Of a stretch of DNA of 64,000 nucleotides, positions 35,677-43,337 are shown in pieces. The notes under the pieces were generated by a model, which was not told the origin of the DNA, did not search any database, and saw only the letters and a program-made list of their open reading frames with translations. Source of the DNA: Trinickia terrae (GTDB lineage: Bacteria; Pseudomonadota; Gammaproteobacteria; Burkholderiales; Burkholderiaceae); assembly GCF_005144415.1 (NCBI RefSeq), contig NZ_SWJE01000019.1:62001-126000 (forward strand). Direction: 5' to 3'. The translations under genes were made by a program, and so were the position numbers. Numbering within the stretch: the first letter of the stretch is position 1; every line of letters starts with the position of its first letter.

Positions 35677-35976
35677 TCAGATCTCCGACGCGTCGGGCAC
35701 TTCGATCACGAGGTCCGACTGGGCGATCGCCACACAGGGCAGGATCAGGCCTTCGGCCTTTTCCTCGCGGCTGAGGCCAGGCCATTCGATCCGGTATGAG
35801 ACGGCGCCGCTGATCAGCCGGCAAAGGCAGGTGCGGCAAGTGCCGTTGCGGCACGATCTCGGCAGGTGCACGTTCGCGAAGCCGGCGGCTTCGACGAGCG
35901 ACAGCGAATCGGGTGCTTCGAACGAGCGCCCGAGGGGTTCGACGCGGACAACGCAAGGACGATCTGCAGCGGACAT
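35677..35976 (-). CDS. 2Fe-2S ferredoxin
   Basis: A 99-residue plant-type ferredoxin. The cluster ligands are in SCRNGTCRTCLCRL and the distal Cys in GLILPCVAIAQSDLVIEV. The short N-terminal beta-strands (CVVRVEPLGRSFEAPDSLSL) match the fold. The ATG at 35976 is chosen; a longer in-frame extension runs through the next gene and is a shadow. It lies 20 bp after the VIT1 gene on the same strand and could serve as an electron carrier for an iron-linked process. Confidence 0.88.
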   Translation of the reverse strand: MSAADRPCVVRVEPLGRSFEAPDSLSLVEAAGFANVHLPRSCRNGTCRTCLCRLISGAVSYRIEWPGLSREEKAEGLILPCVAIAQSDLVIEVPDASEI

Positions 35977-35996
35977 GGAGACACGACGAAGAAAAA

Positions 35997-37121
35997 CTAG
36001 GAGACGGAAACGCCGAGCAGCTTGCCCGCGCCGAACGTGAAGCCGGCGGCCAGCAGTCCGATCAGGACCTGGCGCACCGCGGAGAATGTGGCGCCGCGCC
36101 CGTTGAAGAGCGACGTGAAGATGCCGACAGCGCCCAACCCGACGGCGGCGAGCACCACGCACTGAATGATCGCGGCTAGCCCGTGGGCCCAGAGAAACGG
36201 CGCGGCCGGAAAAATCGCGCCCAGCGAAAAAAGGCCGAACGAAATCGCGCCCGCCGACCACGGGTTGCCGCCCAGCTCGGCGGGATCGAGGCCGAGCTCC
36301 TCGCGCGTGAGCGTATCGAGCGCCTTGTTCTTGTCGCGCATGATCTGGCTCGCGACGCGGCGCGCCTCGTCCGCGTCGATGCCCTTCGCCTGGTAGATGA
36401 GCGCGAGCTCGTGACGCTCGGCATCGGGCGTGTGTTCGATCTCGTCGGCTTCCTTGGCGATCTGCGTGCGCGCCAGCTCGCGTGCGTTGGTCACCGACAG
36501 CCATTCGCCGAGCGCCATTGAGCAGGCGCCGGCGATCAAGCCCGCCAGCCCGGTCAACAGGATCGTCTTGTTCGCGGCGCCGGCGCCCGCCACGCCCATG
36601 ATCAGGCAGAAGTTCGAGACGAGGCCGTCGTTGGCGCCGAGCACCGCGGCGCGCAGGTCGTTGCCCGAGGTGACGCCTTTATGCCACGACTCGGCATTGG
36701 CGATTTGCGCGCCCTTCGACGCGCCGGAGGCTTCGCCGGCCACCTCCTGCACGATTGCCGCGTGATGCTGCTCTTCGGCCGAAAGGTGGGCGGCGTCTGG
36801 TTGATTCGCGTACTTGTCGCGGTCGGCGTATTCGGCGGCGGCGATCGTCGGCAGCACGAACGACGGGCCGAACGTGTGGATCAGCCCGCGCAGCAGATGC
36901 GTCTTCAGGCTCTTGCGATGCGCGCGCACGTGCACGCCGTTCGTTTGCAGCTTGTCGATCCAGAGCTGTGCGTGCCGGCGCTCGGAAGCGGCGAGTTCGC
37001 TGAACACGGCGGCGCGCTTGCTGTCGGCTTCGACGCGCGCCAGCGTTTCGTAGAGCGCGGCGCTATCGAGCTCGCCGGCGAGGTTCGTCCTGTAGCGCTT
37101 GAGTTCGTGTTTCGAGGCCAT
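35997..37121 (-). CDS. Rubrerythrin/ferritin-like plus VIT1 iron/manganese transporter
   Basis: A 374-residue fusion. Residues about 1-140 form a rubrerythrin/ferritin-like four-helix domain (LDSAALYETLARVEADSKRA, SELAASERRHAQLW, LSAEEQHHAAIVQE) that can bind iron. Residues 150-374 are a CCC1/VIT1 membrane domain with DLRAAVLGANDGLVSNFCLI, SMALGEWLSVTNARELA and the late FSLGAIFPAAPFLW helix. This resembles MbfA-type membrane ferritins that export iron under oxidative stress. The start at 37121 gives the common short N-terminus; 37154 is an alternative. Confidence 0.88.
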   Translation of the reverse strand: MASKHELKRYRTNLAGELDSAALYETLARVEADSKRAAVFSELAASERRHAQLWIDKLQTNGVHVRAHRKSLKTHLLRGLIHTFGPSFVLPTIAAAEYADRDKYANQPDAAHLSAEEQHHAAIVQEVAGEASGASKGAQIANAESWHKGVTSGNDLRAAVLGANDGLVSNFCLIMGVAGAGAANKTILLTGLAGLIAGACSMALGEWLSVTNARELARTQIAKEADEIEHTPDAERHELALIYQAKGIDADEARRVASQIMRDKNKALDTLTREELGLDPAELGGNPWSAGAISFGLFSLGAIFPAAPFLWAHGLAAIIQCVVLAAVGLGAVGIFTSLFNGRGATFSAVRQVLIGLLAAGFTFGAGKLLGVSVS

Positions 37122-37180
37122 GTGCGGGTTGCCCTGGAGTTTTGGCTTGAGCATACCCGAAGCGGCGCACGGGAGCCCGG

Positions 37181-39160
37181 TCAGCCGCCCTCGCGACGGC
37201 GCAGGTGGCGGTAGACGGTGTTGCGCGCCAGGCCGAGCTCGCGCGCCGCCGCCGAGACGTTGCCGCCGTGGCGCGCGAGCGTCGAATCGATCAGCGACGC
37301 CTGCCAGTCTTGCATGCGCGGCGGAGTTTCGTCCTGCGTCGCGTCAGGCGGCACGTTCGAAGCGCCTGCTTCAGCGACTGCTTCGGCTATACCGGCCGCT
37401 GCGTGGACGCCGTCCGGCGCCGCCTCGCAATCGTGCAGGAAATCGTCCGGCAAATGCTCGAGCTCGATCTGTGCCTCGCCCTCGGCCATGACGCCCGCGG
37501 TGCGCAGCACGTTCGTCAGCTGACGCAGGTTGCCGGGCCAGCGGCAACGTTCGAAAAGCGCGAACACGCCGGGCGATACGCGCAACGGCGTCGCTTCCGT
37601 CGCATCCGCGAGGCGCTGCCGCTCCAGGATGCGCGCGACGAGCACGGCCAGGTCAGTGCGCTCGGCAAGCGCGGGCAGGGTGACGACGAGGCCGTTGATC
37701 CGGTAGTACAGGTCCTCGCGGAACGTGCCGGCCGCGATCATCTCGCGCAGGTTGCGGTGCGTCGCGCAGATCACGCGCAGGTCCACCGGAATCGCGCGGG
37801 TACCGCCAAGCGGCACCACGACGCGCTCTTGCAGCACGCGCATCAGGCGCACCTGCTGGGCGAGCGGCATGTCGCCGATTTCGTCGAGAAACAGTGTGCC
37901 GCCGTCGGCCTGCACGATCTTGCCGGTGCCGCCGCGCTTTTTCGCGCCGGTGAATGCGCCGTCTTCGTAGCCGAAGAGCTCGGCTTCGATCAGCGTATCG
38001 GGCAGCGATGCGCAGTTGACGGCGACGAACGGCGCCGAGCGCCGCGGCGAATCTTCGTGGATCGCGCGCGCGAGCCACTCCTTGCCGGTGCCGGTCTTGC
38101 CCAGCACGAGCATCGGGATGTCGCGCCCGCGCACTTTATCGACGCGCCGCAACACCGCCGCCATCCGCGCGTCGCCGGTGTCGAGCGAGGCGAGGGTAAT
38201 GGCGTCGGCGCGCCGCGCAGCGGCCGTCGAGGGCGGCGGCGCCGCAACGCTGGTTGCGGACGCAACCGAAACCGGCCCCGGCCGCGCACCCGCGAATTCG
38301 CCCCGCGCGATCACCTTCACGCCGCTCGGCAGCGTGAGCGTGATGCATTCGCTCGGCGTGCGCGCCACATGCTGCAGCAGTGCGGCAAACGGCATGCCGA
38401 ACAACGCCGCGAACGGCTGCCGCGCGAGCGCCGCAAGCTGCCCGCCGAGCTGGAACAACGCGCTGCGGTTCGCCGACAGCAGCATGCCGTCCGGCGCGAA
38501 CGCGGCGAGCCCTTCGAACAGCGTTCCGACGAACTCGGCGCGGGCATGAAAACGGATCCTTACCGCGTCGGCGAATTGGTTCGCGAACAGATGGTTCTCG
38601 ATCATCTGCGCGGACATCCGCACGAGCGCGAGCGTGTGCTTGTGAAAGCCGCGCGCGTCGCCGCTCACGTCGAGCGCGCCGATCGTGCGCCCGAACGGAT
38701 CGGCGATCGGCGCGCACGAGCAGGTGATGAAGTGGTTGGCGCGCAGGAAGTGCTCGTCGGCATGGACGATGGTCGGCTCGCTGTCGACGAGCGCCGTGCC
38801 GATCGCGTTCGTGCCGCGATCGGTCTCCGACCACGACACGCCGGGGCAGAGCGCGACGCGGTTCGCTTTCTCGATGAAATCGCTGTCGCCGAGGCTGTGC
38901 AGGATGACGCCGTGCTGGTTGGTGAGCAGCACCATGCTTTGCGTATCGACGATCTGCGCGTGCAGCGTCTCCATTACCGGGAGCGCGTGCGTATACAGGG
39001 AGCGGTTGCGCTCGACCAGCTCACGCAGCGCGGCGCTGGGCAACGGCTGGAAATCCGGGGTTTCGGAGGCGCGCAGGCCGACCTGGAGCGAGCGCGCATG
39101 GGCTTGCCCGATTACGTCGACATGGCTGCCTGCCGGCGGCATGGCGCGAGGTTGGGTCAC
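37181..39160 (-). CDS. Sigma-54-dependent transcriptional activator (AcoR-like)
   Basis: A 659-residue activator. A GAF-like sensor covers about residues 40-215 (NQHGVILHSLGDSDFI, VSWSETDRGTNAIGTALVD, ITCSCAPIADPFGRTIGALD). The AAA+ domain has the Walker A VLGKTGTGKEWLARAIHED, the sigma-54 contact GAFTGAKKR and Walker B GGTLFLDEIGDM. A Fis-type helix-turn-helix ends the protein (SAAARELGLARNTVYRHLRR). The GTG at 39160 has GGAG at good spacing; the ATG at 39142 is an alternative. AcoR-like proteins drive acetoin, alcohol or related genes. No obvious target lies next to it, so the regulon is elsewhere. Confidence 0.92.
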   Translation of the reverse strand: MTQPRAMPPAGSHVDVIGQAHARSLQVGLRASETPDFQPLPSAALRELVERNRSLYTHALPVMETLHAQIVDTQSMVLLTNQHGVILHSLGDSDFIEKANRVALCPGVSWSETDRGTNAIGTALVDSEPTIVHADEHFLRANHFITCSCAPIADPFGRTIGALDVSGDARGFHKHTLALVRMSAQMIENHLFANQFADAVRIRFHARAEFVGTLFEGLAAFAPDGMLLSANRSALFQLGGQLAALARQPFAALFGMPFAALLQHVARTPSECITLTLPSGVKVIARGEFAGARPGPVSVASATSVAAPPPSTAAARRADAITLASLDTGDARMAAVLRRVDKVRGRDIPMLVLGKTGTGKEWLARAIHEDSPRRSAPFVAVNCASLPDTLIEAELFGYEDGAFTGAKKRGGTGKIVQADGGTLFLDEIGDMPLAQQVRLMRVLQERVVVPLGGTRAIPVDLRVICATHRNLREMIAAGTFREDLYYRINGLVVTLPALAERTDLAVLVARILERQRLADATEATPLRVSPGVFALFERCRWPGNLRQLTNVLRTAGVMAEGEAQIELEHLPDDFLHDCEAAPDGVHAAAGIAEAVAEAGASNVPPDATQDETPPRMQDWQASLIDSTLARHGGNVSAAARELGLARNTVYRHLRRREGG

Positions 39161-39300
39161 AGCTGTCTCCGATTCTTGCCGCAGCGCTGGCTGCGGTGAT
39201 TGCCGCGAGGGCTGCCGCGCAGACTGCCTGCGCGGCCGATGCGCCGGCGGGGTGCGTTCCCCGCTCAGGCGGTGGTTCGTCGCGCAGGCAGCGCGCCGTG

Positions 39301-39385
39301 ATGGGATGGGAGTAAGCGCTGAAGCGCCAACTCCAAGCAACCTCAGCATGGGATGGGAGTAAGCGCTGAAGCGCTAACTCCCATC
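39301..39385. repeat. Tandem palindromic repeats (copies B and C)
   Basis: ATGGGATGGGAGTAAGCGCT at 39301 and again at 39348, a 47-bp period. Copy C is a long hairpin: GATGGGAGT-A-AGCGCT, loop GA, AGCGCT-A-ACTCCCATC (39352-39385), 15 pairs with one A/A mismatch. Copy B (about 39309-39334) has one extra mismatch. They are the same family as the palindrome at 24.6 kb. They lie just upstream of the activator gene, so they could also act as its leader or as a transcription barrier. Confidence 0.75.
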
Positions 39386-39537
39386 GACACGCCCATCATA
39401 CAAGATGCGGCGCAAAAGCCGAATCGGCGGCGGTTGCCCCCGCCCGGGACAGTCCGGCTTGCGTTTCGCATCAAAGGTGCAATGATGAAGACGGAAGCGC
39501 GCACGCGACGCGACATGCGTTTGTTCGGGAGAACATC

Positions 39538-39756
39538 ATGGTGCGGACGGAGTTGAGAATCGTACTGGCCGTCATCGCGATCTTCATCGCAATCGCGGGC
39601 ATTGCCATGGCGATCCACGGCATGCTGTTCGATCAGGACAATTCGCTGCTTTCCGGCGGCATCGCAGTCGTCGTCGGCGGCGTGGCATGCGCGGTATTGC
39701 TCAACGTCTGGCCGAAGGACGCCAACGACAATCCTGAGGACCAGCACGCGCCTTGA
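39538..39756 (+). CDS. Small membrane protein of unknown function
   Basis: A 72-residue protein with two likely transmembrane helices, VLAVIAIFIAIAGIAMAIHG and LLSGGIAVVVGGVACAVLLN, and a short acidic tail. GGGAGAAC precedes the ATG. Not recognised. An earlier frame starting around the repeat region is not supported. Confidence 0.65.
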   Translation: MVRTELRIVLAVIAIFIAIAGIAMAIHGMLFDQDNSLLSGGIAVVVGGVACAVLLNVWPKDANDNPEDQHAP

Positions 39757-39990
39757 CGCGCCAGCACGCGCCGCGAGCATGGAATGCCGTGCTTTCCTCG
39801 GTGGATTGGCGAAAATCGCCAGCCATTGCGGGAAAACTTGCTCATCGCGGGAAACCGTCTAAAGTGAATGAAATTGGTGGGGGGCGCGCTCGGCCCCGCC
39901 GATTCCTTTGTGCACCGATAACAATGGAGGCCAACTGGAAAACGGTGCGCGATCCAGAGCGTTTCTTCCGTCACGGCAAAGGCGATTCCC

Positions 39991-40281
39991 ATGCAGATCA
40001 ATTTCCCGAACGAAGCCCCTGAATACTCGGGGCGCGAACTGACTTTGGCGTTCCCGGCATTGGTCGATGGGGAACGTGTGCAGTGCAGCATCACGGCCGA
40101 AGCGCTGGAAGACCACTTCGGGGCGGCGTCGCCGCGGCTCGAAGACATGGTCGGCGCGTTCGACATGCACCGCGAGCGCATCGAAGCCGCGGCGCGTCGT
40201 CTGTTGTCCGAAACGCGGGCGCAATGCCTCATTCTGCGCAGCGGCTACGTGAGGTTCTACGAGGCGAACTGGCGCGCTTAG
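39991..40281 (+). CDS. DUF1488 family protein
   Basis: A 96-residue small cytoplasmic protein of the DUF1488 type: NFPNEAPEYSGRELTLAFPA, then CSITAEALEDHFGAAS and the final ILRSGYVRFYEANWR. Function unknown. It ends convergently with the NCS2 permease, with a hairpin between them. Confidence 0.75.
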   Translation: MQINFPNEAPEYSGRELTLAFPALVDGERVQCSITAEALEDHFGAASPRLEDMVGAFDMHRERIEAAARRLLSETRAQCLILRSGYVRFYEANWRA

Positions 40282-40301
40282 CGCTGTCCCGCGAGAGTCT
40301 G

Positions 40302-40334
40302 CAAAAGAAAACGCCACCCGTAGGGCGGGTGGCG
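40302..40334 (-). terminator. Rho-independent terminator of the NCS2 permease gene
   Basis: CGCCACCCG and CGGGTGGCG pair over 9 bp with a five-base loop (40312-40334). Read on the minus strand the hairpin is followed by a TTTTCTTTT run, which fits termination of the permease gene. Confidence 0.8.
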
Positions 40335-40392
40335 CGGGTCACGCACGGCTTGGCGGCAACTCGAGCCGTTCGGGCTGCCCAGACCGTCCCGG

Positions 40393-41721
40393 TCACTCGG
40401 ACCCGAGATAGAAATAGCGGAACAGGAAGATCGCGGCGATGATCCAGACGATCGGCTTCACCTCCTTGGCGCGCCCCGTGAACAGCTTGAGGCCCGCATA
40501 GGTGATGAACCCGAACGCAACGCCGTTCGCGATCGAATAGGTGAACGGCATCAAGAGCGCGGTCAATGCGGCCGGCACGACTTCGGTCGCATCGTCCCAT
40601 GGCAACTGGGCGAACTCGCGCAGCATCAGGCACGACACATAGAGCAGCGCGGGCGCCGTCGAGTAGCCCGGCACCACGCGCGCGAGCGGCGCGATGAACA
40701 GGCACGCCAGGAACAGCACGGCGACCGTGATCGCCGTCACGCCCGTGCGCCCGCCCGCCTGCACGCCCGATGCGCTCTCGATATAGGCCGTCGTCGACGA
40801 CGTGCCGAGCATCGAGCCCGCGACGATCGCCGTGCTGTCGGCGAGCAGCGCCTTGTTCAGCCGGTGCATCTTGCCCTCGACGAGCAGCCCCGCGCGATTC
40901 GCGACGCCCATCAACGTGCCGGTGGCGTCGAACAGCTCGACGAGGAAGAACACGAGGATGACGTTGATGACGCCGGTCGACAGCGCCGCGCGGATGTCGA
41001 GATGGAAGAGCGTGGCGTCGATCGACGGCGGCGCGGAGACGACACCACTAAACGCGTTGCCGCCGAAGAAGAAGGACAGGACCGTCACCGCGAGAATCCC
41101 GATCAGGATCGCGCCGCGCACACGCAGGACGTCGAGCGTGATGATGAGGAAGAAGCCAATGGCCGCGAGCACGACCTGCGGATGGTGCAGGTCGCCGAGC
41201 GTTACGAAGGTGGCGGGATTGGCGACGACGATGCCGGCCGACTTGAGCGAAATGATCGCGAGAAAGAGGCCGATGCCGCCCGTGATCGCGACGCGTATCG
41301 AATGCGGTATGCCGTTGACGATCATTTCGCGCACGCGGAACAGCGTGACGACGAGGAACAGGCAGCCGGAGATGAACACGGCGCCGAGCGCCGCCTGCCA
41401 TGTGAACCCCATGCCCTTGACGACCGTGTACGCGAAGTAGGCGTTGAGCCCCATGCCCGGCGCGCAGGCGATCGGGTAGTTCGCGTAGAGGCCCATGATG
41501 AGGGAGGCCAGCGCGGACACGAGGCAGGTCGCGACGAACACGGAGTCCTTCGGCATTCCGGCGTCGCCCAGGATCGACGGGTTGACGAAGATGATGTAGG
41601 CCATCGTCAGAAAGGTGGTCACGCCGGCCAGCACTTCCGTGCGCAGGTTCGTGCCGGCTTCGGCGAAGCCGAAGTACCGCCGCGCGGATTCCGCGAAGGA
41701 ATACCCTCTCGCTTCTGCCAT
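40393..41721 (-). CDS. NCS2-family purine permease (AzgA/PbuG-like)
   Basis: A 442-residue inner-membrane transporter of the hypoxanthine/guanine/adenine group (COG2252). It has AESARRYFGFAEAGTNLRTE, TFLTMAYIIFVNPSIL, the substrate loop ANYPIACAPGMGLNAYFAYT and a second half with LGTSSTTAYIESASGVQAGG, which matches the conserved TSSTTxYxES motif. About 12 or more hydrophobic segments are visible. CAGGAGAAA precedes the ATG at 41721; a longer upstream frame is a shadow. It lies near the convergent DUF1488 gene. Confidence 0.92.
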   Translation of the reverse strand: MAEARGYSFAESARRYFGFAEAGTNLRTEVLAGVTTFLTMAYIIFVNPSILGDAGMPKDSVFVATCLVSALASLIMGLYANYPIACAPGMGLNAYFAYTVVKGMGFTWQAALGAVFISGCLFLVVTLFRVREMIVNGIPHSIRVAITGGIGLFLAIISLKSAGIVVANPATFVTLGDLHHPQVVLAAIGFFLIITLDVLRVRGAILIGILAVTVLSFFFGGNAFSGVVSAPPSIDATLFHLDIRAALSTGVINVILVFFLVELFDATGTLMGVANRAGLLVEGKMHRLNKALLADSTAIVAGSMLGTSSTTAYIESASGVQAGGRTGVTAITVAVLFLACLFIAPLARVVPGYSTAPALLYVSCLMLREFAQLPWDDATEVVPAALTALLMPFTYSIANGVAFGFITYAGLKLFTGRAKEVKPIVWIIAAIFLFRYFYLGSE

Positions 41722-41888
41722 GAGCTGTTTCTCCTGTTGGCCCCCAAGGCCGATACGAAAACGAAAAGCCGTGATGGTACTAGAGAAAGGAGGTGCTTCC
41801 GTGAGGAGGCTTGCCGTCAAGCGACGGCGTTCGCATGAACGCTGCTCATATTGTTCCGCGGGGCGGGCCTGCGCAAGCCCTGCTTCGG

Positions 41889-42455
41889 TCAGGCGGCGGC
41901 TGGCGGCCAGCGGGTGTCGTCGAGCAGGCGCTCGAAGAGCCGCTCGCGGTCCTCGCCCGACAGCGGGCATAGCCCGAGCAGCGCGCTGAAGACGAGGCCG
42001 CGCGCCGCGGACAGGCGCAGCAGCGCGAGCTCGGGATCGCCGGCCTCGGCCTTGATGCGTTCGATCTTGAGCGCGTCGGTCGCGCGGTTGACCGCCAGAA
42101 GATCGGGGGCCTCCGCCAAAGCCGCGAGCACGGCCCGGGCGACCGAGTTGGGCTGCTTGAGCGCCTCGCGCGCAATGGCGATGTGCGAGTAGAGCGTCGG
42201 CTCGGGCTTCGAGGCGCCGGCCCTGGCCAGATAGTGCTGCGAGAACTTCTCGAAGTACTCGACCTGAAATTCCAGCAGCGCCTTCAGGATGCCGGCCTTG
42301 TTGCCGAACTGGTGCAGCAGCCCGCCTTTGCTGATGCCGCTTTCGCGTGCGAGCGCGTCGAAGGTGAGACCGCCTGGACCGTCCCGGGCGAGGATGACGA
42401 GGGCAGCCTGGATGGCGCAGTGGCGGGAGCGCTCCGAACGAGAGGGGTTGTCCAT
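41889..42455 (-). CDS. TetR-family transcriptional repressor
   Basis: A 188-residue TetR/AcrR regulator. The helix-turn-helix is in ALARESGISKGGLLHQFGNK (residues about 30-50), preceded by AIQAALVILARDGPGGLTFD. The ligand domain is less conserved, as usual. I chose the ATG at 42455; the upstream extension overlaps the operator. It is divergent from the DUF3313-lipoprotein/MCE genes across an 18-bp perfect palindrome. Confidence 0.92.
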   Translation of the reverse strand: MDNPSRSERSRHCAIQAALVILARDGPGGLTFDALARESGISKGGLLHQFGNKAGILKALLEFQVEYFEKFSQHYLARAGASKPEPTLYSHIAIAREALKQPNSVARAVLAALAEAPDLLAVNRATDALKIERIKAEAGDPELALLRLSAARGLVFSALLGLCPLSGEDRERLFERLLDDTRWPPAAA

Positions 42456-42534
42456 GGTGGCGTGGTAAGAGCGGGCGATCCTGCGCCGCATCCGTTGATG
42501 AAATTGCAGCGTAGCAAAGACCTTCGATAAAAAC

Positions 42535-42552
42535 AAACCGTACGTACGGTTT
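42535..42552. promoter_or_regulatory. TetR operator (perfect 18-bp palindrome)
   Basis: AAACCGTACGTACGGTTT is a perfect palindrome between the TetR gene (start 42455) and the DUF3313 lipoprotein gene (start 42653). AcrR-like TetR repressors commonly bind such ACCGTACGTACGGT dyads. It likely controls both directions. Confidence 0.8.
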
Positions 42553-42652
42553 ACATCTTCCATTGTCTTTGCTACGCTTCGACCTCGCATGAAACGAGTC
42601 GGATTGGTCCGACGGACAGTCAGTCAGCCTGGGATCTTCAACGGAGAATCAA

Positions 42653-43315
42653 ATGCTTAAAACAGACAACGCGCGGCAGTTCCTGATCGCTGCCGCATGC
42701 GTGGCGCTAGTGGGGTGCTCGAGCGTGCAGCCGGTGCCATATTCGGGAATCGAGTCGGCATCGCTGTTGAAGCCCAACTCGCAGGACGACGCGCGGCGCG
42801 TGCCGTACCGCTATGAGGCGCCAGCCGCCTGGCAGACCTACCGCAAGCTGATCGTCGATCCGGTCGTCATCTATCGCGGCACGGACAATCAATTCGGCGA
42901 CATGCGCGAGGCCGACAAGGCCGAGCTCGCCGGCTACATGCAAAGCAGGTTCTCGGAGAAGCTGGGCCGCCGCTTCGAGATCACCGGCACGCCCGGTCCG
43001 GCCACGCTGCGCCTGAAGCTGACGCTGGCGGGCGCGGAGACCACCACGCCCGTGATCGGCACGCTGTCGCATTTCGACATCGCGGGCGGCGTCTACAACA
43101 CGGTCCAGGCGGTGCGCGGCGGCAAGGGCTCCTTCACGGGCTCGGTCACCTACGCCGTCGAGATCTACGACACCGCGACGAACCGTCTGCTCACCGCCTA
43201 CGTGACCAAGCAATATCCGAACGCGATGAACATCGGCGCGAGCTTCGGCTCGCTGGGCGCGGCGAAGACCGGCGTCGACAAAGGCGCCGACGCGCTCATT
43301 GCCCAGCTCAAGTAG
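42653..43315 (+). CDS. DUF3313 family lipoprotein
   Basis: A 220-residue lipoprotein with a lipobox near residue 22 (AACVALVGC, then SSVQPVPYSG). The DUF3313 pattern is seen in the conserved region VDPVVIYRGTDNQFGDMREA and TPGPATLRLKLTLAGAETTT, with the middle DIAGGVYNTVQA. It should sit in the outer membrane or periplasm. The next gene, encoding an MCE protein, begins 22 bp later, so this may be its partner, in the place usually held by PqiC. Confidence 0.85.
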   Translation: MLKTDNARQFLIAAACVALVGCSSVQPVPYSGIESASLLKPNSQDDARRVPYRYEAPAAWQTYRKLIVDPVVIYRGTDNQFGDMREADKAELAGYMQSRFSEKLGRRFEITGTPGPATLRLKLTLAGAETTTPVIGTLSHFDIAGGVYNTVQAVRGGKGSFTGSVTYAVEIYDTATNRLLTAYVTKQYPNAMNIGASFGSLGAAKTGVDKGADALIAQLK

Positions 43316-43337
43316 GCGCGCCAGGCGAGTCCTCCAA

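Noticed and set aside
35977-36504. Extension of the 2Fe-2S ferredoxin frame
   Set aside because: The added sequence overlaps the VIT1 gene out of frame and is Arg-rich; the ferredoxin fold starts at 35976.
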